DNA from: Natronoarchaeum philippinense
GTDB lineage: Archaea > Halobacteriota > Halobacteria > Halobacteriales > Natronoarchaeaceae
Assembly (NCBI RefSeq): GCF_900215575.1
Contig: NZ_OBEJ01000005.1
Coordinates: forward strand, 62,001-126,000
DNA length: 64,000 nt
Reading direction: 5' to 3'
The notes beneath the pieces were generated by a model that was not told the DNA's origin, did not search any database, and worked only from the letters and a program-made list of their open reading frames with translations. Shown here one piece after another: positions 8,297 through 17,473 of this stretch. Position 1 is the first letter of the stretch; each line of letters opens with the position of its first letter. A program made the position numbers and the translations under genes.

Positions 8297-9451
8297 CTAC
8301 TCCCCGACGAACTCGTCGAGCACATCTTCGGCCGACGGCTCTTCGGTCTCCTCGAACGCTGAGCGAACGAGCAGCCGGCCGCCGATGCTGGCCGGGCTGA
8401 TCACGTCGTCGGCGCCGGCGCGCCGGAGCTTCCGAACGTTCTCGCGGTCGGTCGCCGCGGCGACGATCCGCACGTCGGGCCGGAGTTCCCTCGCGGTCAG
8501 GATCGTCAGCGCGTCTTCGGCGTCGTCGTTCGTGGCGACGACGATTGCCCGAGCGTCCTCGATCCGGACGCGGTGTAGCGGCTCCTCGTCGCTCGGATCA
8601 CCAGTAAAAACGTTGTAGTCTCGATCGGAGAGCGCGGCGGCGTGTTCCTGATCGCCGGTGACGACCACGAACTCGCTGCCCGCGTCGTGCAGTTCCGTGA
8701 GGATCGGTTCGGTCAGTTCGCCGTACCCCAGTACGAGGACGTGGTCCTCTAAGAGTTCGAGCTGTGAGTCTGTCATTTTCCCGAGTGCGTGGCTGAGGCG
8801 CGCTTCGATCGCCGGGCCCAGAAGCGATCCCAGCGCGACCGCGAAACTGGCCGCGCCGAACACGACGACGCTCATGCCGAACAGCCGCGCCTCTTGACTG
8901 GTCGGCGACACGTCGCCGTACCCCACTGTGGTCGCCGTGACGATGGTGAAGTAAAACGCGTCGAGCATCGTGTTGACGCCGTTGAACTCCTCGCGCAGGA
9001 TGTAGGAACCGACGGTGCCGTACGCCTGTACGCCGGTCAGCGCGATCGCCGCGGCCATCTGGGTTGTCGTCAGGCCGACGCGGTTCGAGAAGTGCCGCCG
9101 GTTGGCCGCGACGACCGGGATCGACAGCACCGACAGCGCGACCAGCGGATACGACACCGAACTGGACTGGATGATGCCCTGCGCGGCCGTCACCGGCAAC
9201 AGCACCAACACCGCGTACCAGGCCGCCCGCTGGCCGCGCCGGAGTCCCAGCACGGCGCCGAGCATCAGAAAGCCGGTCAGTGTCCCGGTAAAGCCGGCGA
9301 GCTGCTGGGCGTAGCCGGGAACGTAGGGGTCGAGCGGGCCGACCGTCGTGACGCCGATGTTGGCGATACCGGTGATCACCGATAGCACCGCCACGACCGT
9401 CGTCAGCGTGACGGCGGCGCGCCCACTGACCAGCCGTCGACCGCGTACCAT
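8297..9451 (-). CDS. Potassium channel with RCK/TrkA_N domain
   Basis: 384 residues. Hydrophobic segments occupy residues about 15-145, then a pore-helix region and selectivity filter TTVGYGD (174-180), the last inner helix (190-212), and a cytosolic RCK domain from about 237 with a nucleotide-binding turn LGYGEL. NAD(H) or ions normally bind the RCK ring and gate K+ flow. The C-terminal TrkA_C domain is absent; the two genes divergently oriented upstream encode TrkA_C-like regions and may relate to it. TATATAAA at 9473-9480 indicates a leaderless transcript. Confidence 0.93.
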   Translation of the reverse strand: MVRGRRLVSGRAAVTLTTVVAVLSVITGIANIGVTTVGPLDPYVPGYAQQLAGFTGTLTGFLMLGAVLGLRRGQRAAWYAVLVLLPVTAAQGIIQSSSVSYPLVALSVLSIPVVAANRRHFSNRVGLTTTQMAAAIALTGVQAYGTVGSYILREEFNGVNTMLDAFYFTIVTATTVGYGDVSPTSQEARLFGMSVVVFGAASFAVALGSLLGPAIEARLSHALGKMTDSQLELLEDHVLVLGYGELTEPILTELHDAGSEFVVVTGDQEHAAALSDRDYNVFTGDPSDEEPLHRVRIEDARAIVVATNDDAEDALTILTARELRPDVRIVAAATDRENVRKLRRAGADDVISPASIGGRLLVRSAFEETEEPSAEDVLDEFVGE

Positions 9452-9472
9452 ACCTCCCTGTGTGGATAGCCG

Positions 9473-9480
9473 TATATAAA
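9473..9480 (-). promoter_or_regulatory. TATA box of the K+ channel gene
   Basis: On the minus strand this reads TTTATATA, 22-29 nt before the ATG, so transcription should begin at or within a few nt of the start codon. GGAGGT directly abuts the ATG (9452-9457) with no spacing and is therefore unlikely to work as a ribosome binding site. Confidence 0.7.
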
Positions 9481-9575
9481 CGGCCGTCGGTCGCGGTCGA
9501 TGCTACTCCCCCTAACCACGTCTGCGAGGCGCCCCGCCGGTACTGGTTTAGTGGTGGCCGCCCCAACGCAGTCCA

Positions 9576-10823
9576 ATGGCATCGCTTCCTGTCGAGTTAC
9601 TTTTCGGGCTGTACGTCGGGCTGCTGACCGGCATCGTCCCGGCGCTGATCTCGGGGTCGCTCGGCTTTCTGTTTCGCTACGTTACCGGCGTCTCCGTGCC
9701 GGCGCTGGCGGTGGTCGTGCTCGCGGTGGCGGTCGCGGGGATCAACGGCGGCCTGTTGGGGCTGGTCGACCCCGCGATCTCACAGTCGCCGCGGCTGCTG
9801 GTCGCCGCGCTGGTCGTGATGATGCTGTCGCTGTACGCCCACAGTCAGGGCGACGCGCTCGGGGCGACGTTCCCGCGGCGGTTCTCGATCGCAACGCTTC
9901 GCAAGCAGACGCTGTCTGCCGACGTGGTCGATTTCGTCGGCGCCGTCGGGCAGGTGACGATCCGCCCGACCGGCGAGGTCGGCGACGTGGACGGCTACCC
10001 GCCGCTGTCGGCCGATCTGCGCGAGGAACTGCGCGGCGGAAGCTGGCGCTTCCCCGCCGACCTCCCGCTCGCTGAACTGGAGTCCCGACTCGCCCGGCGC
10101 CTGCGAACCGAGTTCGATCTGGCCGCCGTCGACGTTTCGATCGACGAACGGGGTCGGGCCACGATCGACGCCGCGCCGCCCTCTGGCGGACTCTCGCGGC
10201 GCATCTCGCCCGGCCAGCGCGCCGTTTCGGTCTCGACGCTCGTCCCGACGGGCGTCACCCGCGGCGAGCGCGTCGCCGTCGTGCCCGGTACCGACGCCGA
10301 TCCGATCGAGGGCACCGTCGTCAGCGCCCGGTCAGGAGCCGATTCCGGAGCCGGCGGCGACGCCACTGATCCCGCCGCGCTGACCGACGGCGGCGAGTCG
10401 CCGCTCGCTTCGACCCGTCCGTCGGCGCCGACGACGACCGGGGGCGACGGCCGCGTCACCGTTTCGGTCCCGACGGCCGACGCCGAGCAGCTGCTGGCCG
10501 TCGACCGTGGCCAACTCCGCGTCCAACCGCGGGACGCCCCTGCCGAGTTCGAACTGCTCTCGGTGCTCCGACGAACCGGAAAGTTCGTCGAGTCGCTGGC
10601 GGTTCGGGCGGGCGGTCCGCTCGACGGGGCGGCGCTCGACCCTGCCGCGATCCGCGAGGACCACGGCGTCACCGTGCTCGGCATCCGGCGGTCCTCGGCC
10701 GACGCCGACGGCGGTCGCTGGACGTTCTCGCTCGACTCCAGCCCCGAACTCGCCCCCGAGGACGCGGTGTTTGTCGCCGGGCCGCCCGATGCCGTCGCCC
10801 GCGCCCGGGAGGTGCTGTCGTGA
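9576..10823 (+). CDS. Membrane protein with C-terminal TrkA_C-like domain
   Basis: 415 residues. Three transmembrane segments lie within residues 5-90. A beta-rich central domain (about 115-235) contains LSADLREELRGGSWRFPADL, a Gly/Asp-rich linker follows (about 250-295), and the C-terminus (GKFVESLAVR through GIRR to ELAPEDAVFVAGPP) reads as a TrkA_C (RCK_C) regulatory fold. No pore filter and no Rossmann motif are seen, so it is not itself a K+ channel. A paralogue follows at 10900. It likely acts with the divergent channel gene; that is inference from position. Confidence 0.8.
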   Translation: MASLPVELLFGLYVGLLTGIVPALISGSLGFLFRYVTGVSVPALAVVVLAVAVAGINGGLLGLVDPAISQSPRLLVAALVVMMLSLYAHSQGDALGATFPRRFSIATLRKQTLSADVVDFVGAVGQVTIRPTGEVGDVDGYPPLSADLREELRGGSWRFPADLPLAELESRLARRLRTEFDLAAVDVSIDERGRATIDAAPPSGGLSRRISPGQRAVSVSTLVPTGVTRGERVAVVPGTDADPIEGTVVSARSGADSGAGGDATDPAALTDGGESPLASTRPSAPTTTGGDGRVTVSVPTADAEQLLAVDRGQLRVQPRDAPAEFELLSVLRRTGKFVESLAVRAGGPLDGAALDPAAIREDHGVTVLGIRRSSADADGGRWTFSLDSSPELAPEDAVFVAGPPDAVARAREVLS

Positions 10824-10899
10824 TCGCGCGTCCTCGCGGCGGCGCCGTCACGGACTCACCAGCCGCTACGTGGTTCCGATCCCCGGAGGCGAGCGGCCG

Positions 10900-12045
10900 A
10901 TGGTAGCACCCATGATCGAGGCCGCGCTGACCGCGGCCGTCCGGATCGCCGGGCTGGCGGCGCTCTCTGGCGGCGTCGCGTTCCTCGCCGCGCTGGCCTA
11001 TCGCTGGTACGGCCGGACGGCGATCCCCGACGGGCCGGCGGTGCTTTTGGGCCTGAGCAGCGTCGCGCTCTGGCTCAACACCACCGCGACGCTGATCGGC
11101 GCCATCGGCGGCAACGACGCCTTGGTCGAGCCGACGACCGCACTCTACACGGTCGGCGCGTTCGTCGTCGCCGGGATTGCGGCCGACGCGGGCAAGCGTG
11201 CAGGCGACCGGGTCGCGCTCGATACCGCGACGTTCTCGGCCGGCGTCTCCGGCTCGCTCGACGCCGACGTGTCCGCGCTGGTCCGCGCTCGGGGACGGAC
11301 GATCCGGGTCACGCTTCCCGACGAGATCGACGATGTCGAGGGATACGATCCCGTCGCCCCAGACCGGAAAGACGACATCGCCGGGACGACGCTGCACTTC
11401 CCTCGCGGGCTGACCGTCGGCGACCTCCGCGAGCGGATCGCCGCCCGACTCGAAGACGACTACGGCGTCGGCTACGTCGACGTCGAGGTCTCTGCGGATG
11501 GCGAGGTCGAACATCTCGCGCTGGGGCGGCGTCAGGCCGGCCTCGGTCGGACGCTCCCGCCGGGCACCGTCGGCGTCGCACTCCGGGCCGATCCCGCGTT
11601 CAGCGCCAGCCCCGGTGACGCCGTCGAGGTCTGGTCGGCCGGCGCCGACGCCGAGCGCGTCACGACGGCCGAACTGCGGGCGGCCGTCGACGACATCGTG
11701 ACGCTGGTGGTCGACGAGCGCGACGCCGACGCGCTCGACGCCGCGGAGCACTATCGACTCGTGACACTCCCCCGAGAACCTCGCGCCGACCGGGAACTGC
11801 TCGCTGGCATCCGCGAAGCCGACGAGGTTGCCGGCGTCGTCGATGTGGCCGCCGGCGACGACCTCGACGGAACGACCGTCGGCGGCCTCGCCGCGACGGT
11901 CGTCGCAATCGACGGCCCGAACGGCCTCGAAGGGACGCCCCGCCCCGGCCGAGCGCTCGCTTCCGGTGACCGCGTCTACGCGCTCGGCCGGCCCGAGAAC
12001 CTGCGTCGCATCGGCGCCCGGCCGTCCGAGATTGCGAGCGACTGA
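10900..12045 (+). CDS. Paralogous membrane protein with TrkA_C-like domain
   Basis: 381 residues. ATG at 10900 was chosen because CCGGAGG precedes it by about 11 nt and the frame upstream is an out-of-frame shadow of the preceding gene. Three N-terminal membrane segments (about 8-100) precede a domain with PDRKDDIAGTTLHFPRGLTV, which matches the equivalent part of the gene at 9576, and a C-terminal TrkA_C-like region ending RVYALGRPENLRRI. The two genes lie 76 nt apart in one orientation and probably form a complex or an operon. Function unknown. Confidence 0.8.
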   Translation: MVAPMIEAALTAAVRIAGLAALSGGVAFLAALAYRWYGRTAIPDGPAVLLGLSSVALWLNTTATLIGAIGGNDALVEPTTALYTVGAFVVAGIAADAGKRAGDRVALDTATFSAGVSGSLDADVSALVRARGRTIRVTLPDEIDDVEGYDPVAPDRKDDIAGTTLHFPRGLTVGDLRERIAARLEDDYGVGYVDVEVSADGEVEHLALGRRQAGLGRTLPPGTVGVALRADPAFSASPGDAVEVWSAGADAERVTTAELRAAVDDIVTLVVDERDADALDAAEHYRLVTLPREPRADRELLAGIREADEVAGVVDVAAGDDLDGTTVGGLAATVVAIDGPNGLEGTPRPGRALASGDRVYALGRPENLRRIGARPSEIASD

Positions 12046-12084
12046 CCGCGCTGTGGCGCCAAGCGCGGCGTCGCTCCGCCCGGC

Positions 12085-12993
12085 CTACCGGCCGCTGAGA
12101 TCCGCGGCGAGAACGAAGTCCGGGGTGTCGGAAATGCCGGCCCGGAGCGCGGCGCCGTCGCTGACGTGCCGGACCGTTTCGGGAAGCAACACGCGCGTCC
12201 GATCCGCGCCGAGCGCCGCGGCGTCGCGCTTGATCGCCGCGACCAGCGACTCGGCGGCCGGCAGGTCGGCCCACGCGGCGACGCCGTACTCGGCGACGCG
12301 CTCGCTGTCTCCCGATTCTGTCTCGCGCTCGTAGTCCCGCACTCGGACTGTCATCGCCCGTGCGCCGTCCTCGGACGTGACCGCGATCACGCCCTCGTCG
12401 GCGGCGTCCCGGAGGTCGGCCAGCGTGAGTTCGCGCAGCGCCCAGCTTTCCTCGGGCGCGAGCGCGAGCCCCCGGAGGTGATCTCGGGCCGCGCTTTCCT
12501 GCCAGCACTGCCACGCGATGTCTGGATCGTTCGTCGTGTCGAGCGGCCCCTCGGCGTCCGGGTCGGGGTCCGGTTCGAGCCAGCGAAACTCCGTTGTCGG
12601 CTCGAATCCGGTCGCACGCGACTGGCCCAGCCCGGCCTGATTCCACGAGAAGACCATGTTTCGGGCGACGGTGGCTCCCTGCTCGCGTGCCCAGTCGAAC
12701 AGGTGCTCGACCAAGAGGCTTCCAACGCCCCGGCCGCGGTGGTCGGGCGCGACGCGCATTCCCTGCAGCCACGCCTCGCGGTCGGACAGCAGGGTACACT
12801 GGAGGATGCCGACGGCCGTCTCGTCGTCGACGGCGACCGCGGTCTTCGCGTCCTCGGCGGCGAGCCAGTCGTGGAACACGTCGGCGAGATAGTCTCCGGT
12901 TTCGCGCTCGGGCCACGTGTCTTCGGTAAAGGCAACCACGTCCTCGTAGTCCTCGGCCGTCGCCTCGCGGACCGTCAGGTCGCCGTCGGTCAT
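12085..12993 (-). CDS. GNAT family N-acetyltransferase
   Basis: 302 residues. The N-terminal half is a GNAT domain with acetyl-CoA motif A at RVAPDHRGRGVGSLL (about residues 81-95). The C-terminal half (about 165-302) looks like a second, degenerate GNAT fold without the RGxG loop. It acetylates an unidentified amine. It begins 12 nt after the gatD stop and is probably cotranscribed with it. Confidence 0.85.
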   Translation of the reverse strand: MTDGDLTVREATAEDYEDVVAFTEDTWPERETGDYLADVFHDWLAAEDAKTAVAVDDETAVGILQCTLLSDREAWLQGMRVAPDHRGRGVGSLLVEHLFDWAREQGATVARNMVFSWNQAGLGQSRATGFEPTTEFRWLEPDPDPDAEGPLDTTNDPDIAWQCWQESAARDHLRGLALAPEESWALRELTLADLRDAADEGVIAVTSEDGARAMTVRVRDYERETESGDSERVAEYGVAAWADLPAAESLVAAIKRDAAALGADRTRVLLPETVRHVSDGAALRAGISDTPDFVLAADLSGR

Positions 12994-13005
12994 GCTACTG
13001 TGAAC

Positions 13006-14247
13006 TCACTCCCACGGAACGGACCGGTCGGTGCTCTCGCCGGCGATCGGCGCTTGCATCGTTTCGGCCACGTCCTCGCTGTTGGCGAGCGCCCACATCA
13101 GTTTCACCTTCGCGGTGCCCGGGAGCATGTCCTCGCCCTCGATGACGCCGGCGTCGAGCAGGTCGCGGCCGGTGTCGTAGACGCGATCGCAGACCCGGCC
13201 GTCGAGACACTGGCTGGTCATCACGACCGGCGTTCCCGCGTCGGTGATCTCGTCGATCCGGTCGATCCAGTCCGAATGCACGTGACCCAGTCCCGTCCCC
13301 TCGATCACGATACCGTCCTTCTCGGCGGCCAGATCGAGCACGGCTTGGTCGGTGCCGGGCGTGAACTTCACCAGCGCGACCTCGGGGTTTAGGTCGTCGC
13401 TGACCGCGAGCTCGCTCTCTCCTCGCTCGGCGTGTTCCCGTCGGAACGTGACCTCGCGCTCGTCGTAGTCGACGCGTCCGATCGGCTGCTGTCCGACCGT
13501 CTCGAAGGCGTCCCGGCGCGAGGTGTGGTTCTTCCGGACGCGGGTGCCGCGGTGGAGCGCGCAGGCGTCGTCGGACTCGTCTTCGTGCATGCAGACGAGC
13601 ACTTCCGCGCAGTCGCTCTTTGCGGCCTCGACCGAACAGACCGCGTTCATCACGTTGTCGCTGGAGGGGCGATCGGCCGAGCGCTGGCTGCCCGTGAACA
13701 CGATCGGGACGGGCGTATCGAGCATGAAGGCGAGCGCGCTGGCGGTGAACTGCATCGTGTCGGTGCCGTGCATCACGACGACGCCGTCGGCGCCCTGCTC
13801 GATCTCCTCGGCGACGACGCCCGCCAGTTCCTGCCACACGTCGGGCGTCATGTTCTCGCTGAGGATGTTGGCGACGACCCGGCCGCGGTAGTTCGCCAGC
13901 CCGGCGAGGTCGGGCACGGCGCGCAGCACGTCTTCGGCGTCGAACTGCGCGGTGACGGCGCCGGTGCGGTAGTCCACCGTCGAGGCGATGGTGCCGCCCG
14001 TCGAGATCAGCGAGATCGTCGGGAGGTCCTCGTCGAACTCGACTTCGGATTCGGCCTCGGCGTCGCCCTCTTCGACGTCGTACACGTCCGATTCGACGAC
14101 CTCGACATCGGCGTCCGTTCGATCGACGCCGACGTTGTAGCCGCCGTCGAGCTTGACGACGAGGTTCTCCGGCGTCGTCGAGGGGAGCAACACGCCCTCG
14201 TAGGTCTGTCCCGCGCGTTCGACCCGCACGCGATCGCCTGCGTTCAT
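13006..14247 (-). CDS. gatD: Glu-tRNA(Gln) amidotransferase subunit D
   Basis: 413 residues. A small N-terminal beta-barrel (about 1-60) precedes an asparaginase-like domain with catalytic motifs STGGTIAST and HGTDTM. GatD hydrolyses glutamine and passes ammonia to GatE, which converts Glu-tRNA(Gln) into Gln-tRNA(Gln), the archaeal route for making Gln-tRNA. gatE is not in the window. A GNAT gene follows closely. Divergent from the membrane protein at 14341. Confidence 0.95.
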   Translation of the reverse strand: MNAGDRVRVERAGQTYEGVLLPSTTPENLVVKLDGGYNVGVDRTDADVEVVESDVYDVEEGDAEAESEVEFDEDLPTISLISTGGTIASTVDYRTGAVTAQFDAEDVLRAVPDLAGLANYRGRVVANILSENMTPDVWQELAGVVAEEIEQGADGVVVMHGTDTMQFTASALAFMLDTPVPIVFTGSQRSADRPSSDNVMNAVCSVEAAKSDCAEVLVCMHEDESDDACALHRGTRVRKNHTSRRDAFETVGQQPIGRVDYDEREVTFRREHAERGESELAVSDDLNPEVALVKFTPGTDQAVLDLAAEKDGIVIEGTGLGHVHSDWIDRIDEITDAGTPVVMTSQCLDGRVCDRVYDTGRDLLDAGVIEGEDMLPGTAKVKLMWALANSEDVAETMQAPIAGESTDRSVPWE

Positions 14248-14340
14248 GTACGGTCGTTCTGTCCGGCGGGACTTGAACGCACTCCTTCCGCGGTCGACCC
14301 CCTCGCAACCTCTATGGGTCTCCCGAGCGAACCGTTTCCT

Positions 14341-14850
14341 ATGAGCGAGCGCACGGACCAGCTCTCGGCGGAGGCGTCGTCCGACGACGACGCGGCCGGC
14401 GGGCGGTCGTTCGACACCGGGATCGACGACAGCCTGCTCGGCGGGACGGACGCCAAAGCGGAGCCGGCCGACGACGACGCTGAGGGTTCACGCCTCGGCG
14501 GGTACTTCTCGATCCGGACGTTCCTCGTCTTGCTCGTGGGGCTGGCGGTGCTCTCGGGGATCGGCCGCTCGATCGTCCCGATCGTCTCCGGGCTCGGCAG
14601 CCTGCTGGGCGCGTTCGCCGGCGCCTTTCTGGTCGGCCTGATCAGCTCGAAGCGTCGGTACGCCGAAACCGGCCTCGCGGCGGCGCTGCTGGGGGCGTTC
14701 AGCGCCATTCCCGGATTCGTAACGTTCGGCCTCGGCCTCCAGTCGGTGGCGATGATCGCCGCGGTCGGCGGCGGCATCGGGCTGGTCGTCGCGCTGCTCG
14801 GCGTCTACTTCGGGCGCGACCTCAGGGATGGGCTGACCCGGGATATCTGA
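14341..14850 (+). CDS. Small haloarchaeal membrane protein
   Basis: 169 residues. ATG at 14341 is preferred over far upstream starts because gatD lies opposite and a TATA-like CTCTATGG lies about 25-30 nt upstream. The N-terminal 60 residues are acidic and soluble; three or four membrane segments follow (about 60-160) with a glycine-rich pattern such as SGLGSLLGAFAGAFLVG. I cannot assign a function; it resembles DUF456/DUF5518-type small integral proteins. Confidence 0.7.
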   Translation: MSERTDQLSAEASSDDDAAGGRSFDTGIDDSLLGGTDAKAEPADDDAEGSRLGGYFSIRTFLVLLVGLAVLSGIGRSIVPIVSGLGSLLGAFAGAFLVGLISSKRRYAETGLAAALLGAFSAIPGFVTFGLGLQSVAMIAAVGGGIGLVVALLGVYFGRDLRDGLTRDI

Positions 14851-14871
14851 CCACAGAATCGACCTCCAGCT

Positions 14872-15528
14872 TCAGTCACCTAGCGTCCAGCCGTCGTCGA
14901 CCCGTTCGACCAGCCCGTTTTCAGAGAGATCCGCGAGCACCTGCTCGACCATCTCCGGCGGCGCTTCGGCGTCCGCCGCGATGTCGTCGACCAGTTTCGG
15001 GCCGTCGGCCAGCGCCAGCAACACGTCGGCGTACAGTCGGCTGTCGCCGTCGGCGTCGACATCGTCGGTTAGCTCGTCGAGCACTTCGGTGATCCGCCCT
15101 TGGACCCATCGCTGGGCCATCGAGAGCTCGTTTTCGAGCTGTTCGAGCTCGCGGAGTTCAGAGGCCAGCTCGCGGGTTCCCTCCTCGGCGTCGTCGAGTT
15201 GCACGTCCAGCGTGAGATACCGCCACGTCGTGATGTCGAAGCCGCGGCTGGCTGGATAGGCACTTTTCGTGCCGAACTCGTAGGGCGAGACGTTGACCTC
15301 CAACCGGAGGTTCCGAGAGATGTGGAAGTACTTCCGGCGCTGGTCGTCGGTGCGGCTCTCGACGATCCCGGCCTCCTCTAGCTTGCGGAGGTGGTCGATC
15401 ACCGCTTTGGGGCTGACTCCGAGATACTCGCTGATCTCCGTGACATAACAGGGCTTGCGCGCCAGCAGGCGGAGGATGCGCCTGCGGTTCTCGTTGCCCA
15501 AGAGATCGAGCAGCGCTGCGGAGTCCAT
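14872..15528 (-). CDS. ArsR-type transcriptional regulator with two winged helices
   Basis: 218 residues from ATG at 15528 (MDSAALLDLLGNENRRRILR). The N-terminal winged helix has the recognition region EISEYLGVSPKAVIDHLRKL. A middle part with beta strands and a coiled coil (about 80-150) leads to a second HTH (about 170-215, LVDDIAADAEAPPEMVEQVL). ArsR-like regulators of this two-HTH type are common in haloarchaea. No metal-binding cysteine motif is seen, so the ligand is unknown. Confidence 0.88.
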   Translation of the reverse strand: MDSAALLDLLGNENRRRILRLLARKPCYVTEISEYLGVSPKAVIDHLRKLEEAGIVESRTDDQRRKYFHISRNLRLEVNVSPYEFGTKSAYPASRGFDITTWRYLTLDVQLDDAEEGTRELASELRELEQLENELSMAQRWVQGRITEVLDELTDDVDADGDSRLYADVLLALADGPKLVDDIAADAEAPPEMVEQVLADLSENGLVERVDDGWTLGD

Positions 15529-15622
15529 CTTGTCCCCGGTAGGGTCGCCGCGCTGAAAAGGGTATCTGCTCGTGGGCTCGATGGGTGACGGCGTCGGATG
15601 TGCCCCGTGCGATGCCGGCGGT

Positions 15623-16504
15623 CTAGGCGTCCGTCGAAGCGGGCTCGTCGTCGCCCGTGCTCGCGCCACCAGTGCCTCGGTTTCCGGGTGCGTCGACGTT
15701 CGGCCCGCCTGCTCCCTCGCTGTCGCCCGGTCGGCCCTCGCCAGTGCCGGCCGACCGGCCGCGATCATTTCCCGGCTGGTCACCTCTGTCGCCCGGCGAG
15801 ACGCCGCCGGTACTGCCGTTAGCGGCATTCTCAGGCGTACCACTGTCGGTCTCGCCGGTGTTGTCACCGCCCCGCTCAGTTGGTGGGCCACCGTTCGTAC
15901 CCTGCTCAGTCGGCGGGCCGCGATCGCCGGGGCCGCGATCCGCTGGCGGACCGCGTCCGGGAATGACATCGGCGGCCGCAGCGACGCTCGGCCCTCGAAT
16001 GGCCGAAACGTTCGTTCGTAGGCGGTCAAACCGCGCCGCCTCGGCGCCGGGTTTCGACGCCGTCTCGTTGATCTGGCGCTCGAGCGCCTCGATCTGGCTG
16101 GCGAGCTGGCTCATCTGTACCGTGTACGCCACGTCGCTCATCTGTCCCGACCGGTCGGTCAGGCGCTGTTTACGATCGCGCAACTGTGCGATCTTCCGCT
16201 CGATCCGATCGGCGCGCTTGTCGACCACTGCCGTCTGGTTGGTCGCCGTTTCGTACTCCGCCTCGAACATCCCGCTTTCGACCGCGCTCGTCGCGTTTGC
16301 GCTGCTGGTCTGCATGAACGCCGACAACTGGACGCCAAAGCCCGGTCCCTCCGACGTGTTCCCGTCGGTCGCGTTGGTAGTGTTAGCTCCACCCGACTGG
16401 GCATCGGCGGCGTCGGTCAGTGCGAACGCCCCTGCGAACGGTACGGCCAGCACGGTCCCGAGAACGACGAGCGCGACGAAGACCGTGGCGCGGACACTAC
16501 TCAT
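15623..16504 (-). CDS. Secreted haloarchaeal protein with Pro/Gly-rich tail (DUF7096-like)
   Basis: 293 residues. A Sec-type signal peptide (MSSVRATVFVALVVLGTVLA, cleavage near ADA-QS) is followed by a Thr/Asn-rich segment with N-glycosylation sites (NTTNAT), a coiled-coil region (about 85-145) and a long disordered tail of RGPPADRG-type and GGDNTGE-type repeats. The charged helical core resembles the haloarchaeal DUF7096 family. It is probably exported to the S-layer space. A TATA element GCTTTTTTAA lies 25-34 nt upstream. Confidence 0.75.
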   Translation of the reverse strand: MSSVRATVFVALVVLGTVLAVPFAGAFALTDAADAQSGGANTTNATDGNTSEGPGFGVQLSAFMQTSSANATSAVESGMFEAEYETATNQTAVVDKRADRIERKIAQLRDRKQRLTDRSGQMSDVAYTVQMSQLASQIEALERQINETASKPGAEAARFDRLRTNVSAIRGPSVAAAADVIPGRGPPADRGPGDRGPPTEQGTNGGPPTERGGDNTGETDSGTPENAANGSTGGVSPGDRGDQPGNDRGRSAGTGEGRPGDSEGAGGPNVDAPGNRGTGGASTGDDEPASTDA

Positions 16505-16718
16505 CAGCCGTCTCTAACTACCGCCCCGGTTAAAAAAGCGGACCTTCGTTCGCACCGTTCACTGATAGACTCCGGCGGTGTAGATGGCTGTATAGAGTTT
16601 AAAACACTGTTTTGTCGCGTCTCGTCGATTCGGTGCCGACCGGCCGCCGGGTGGGCGGCCAGCGAACGGTCTGAATGCGATACTACAAAAACGCTCGCCG
16701 GAAGCCTTATTCTCGTCC

Positions 16719-16740
16719 GATACACATGTTACCATGTATC
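16719..16740 (+). promoter_or_regulatory. Imperfect palindrome abutting the DUF5802-like start codon
   Basis: GATACACATG (16719-16728) and CATGTATC (16733-16740) form an imperfect inverted repeat ending one base before ATG 16741. A TATA-like CCTTATTC lies about 33 nt upstream, so the palindrome overlaps the expected transcription start and could be an operator. Confidence 0.35.
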
Positions 16741-17136
16741 ATGTTCGAGGAGTTCTCCAGCGGCTACTACTTCGGCCGGCTGTACGTCGAACCGTTCGAC
16801 GGCGACCGCGCTGTGATCCAGCGCGATCAGCACGAACGGGTCAACGAGCAGTTGTACGCCTCCGGAGAGGGGATCGAACGCCTCGACACGCCGCTGGTGA
16901 TGAAACTCGACGAACGCCATATCCCGGTCCACGGCGACGACGGCGTCCCGCCGGACACGCTCGCGATTCCGGCTCCATTGCTCGACGACGTTCGAATCCG
17001 GAACCCGCCGGCGCTCAAGGAGGTGCTGCTCGCAAAAGCCGACCGGGCCCAGCAACTACTTCGCCTGACCGGCACGGCGCCATCGGACGACGCCGCGGCG
17101 TCCGGGAGCGAGTGGGACCCCACGGCGGGTACCTGA
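16741..17136 (+). CDS. DUF5802-like protein
   Basis: 131 residues from ATG 16741 (MFEEFSSGYYFGRLYVEPFD). Small, acidic and soluble, with a conserved-looking core (DTPLVMKLDERHIPVHGDDG, then a helical LKEVLLAKADRAQQLLRL) and a variable tail. It matches a small haloarchaea-restricted family; function unknown. No upstream partner; the next gene begins 40 nt downstream. Confidence 0.8.
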   Translation: MFEEFSSGYYFGRLYVEPFDGDRAVIQRDQHERVNEQLYASGEGIERLDTPLVMKLDERHIPVHGDDGVPPDTLAIPAPLLDDVRIRNPPALKEVLLAKADRAQQLLRLTGTAPSDDAAASGSEWDPTAGT

Positions 17137-17176
17137 CCGCCGATACGGTTTTGACCCGCTGGCGGCTACGACCGGT

Positions 17177-17467
17177 ATGCGCGAGGCCGAGGAGACGACC
17201 CGCCGGCGCATCGCCGACCAGCTCCGCGAGGACGCCGCCACGCCCAGCGCGCTCGCGGCACAAGTCGATGTCACCGCCCACGCGGCGCTCGATCACGTTC
17301 AGCATCTGGCGCGGTCGCTGGATCCGACGGACGAACAGCTGCTGGTCGCGCCGCCGACCTGTCGGGAGTGTGGCTTCGACGGCTACGACGACCCGGCGAA
17401 CCTCCCTTCCCGGTGTCCCGAGTGCAAACACGAGGGGATCGACGAACCCGAATTTACCATCGAGTAG
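17177..17467 (+). CDS. Predicted regulator: HTH fused to zinc ribbon
   Basis: 96 residues. The N-terminal winged-helix part (RRRIADQLREDAATPSALAA, then a second helix ALDHVQHLAR) is followed by a rubredoxin-like zinc ribbon with CxxC pairs TCRECG and SRCPEC. This architecture defines a small archaeal family (COG3357-like) predicted to be transcriptional regulators. It converges on the Rieske gene, with 6 nt between stops. Confidence 0.85.
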   Translation: MREAEETTRRRIADQLREDAATPSALAAQVDVTAHAALDHVQHLARSLDPTDEQLLVAPPTCRECGFDGYDDPANLPSRCPECKHEGIDEPEFTIE

Positions 17468-17473
17468 CCGCCG

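Noticed and set aside
10507-10899. N-terminal extension of the second TrkA_C-like gene
   Set aside because: The extension is Ser/Arg-rich shadow of the gene at 9576; an SD-like GGAGG precedes ATG 10900.
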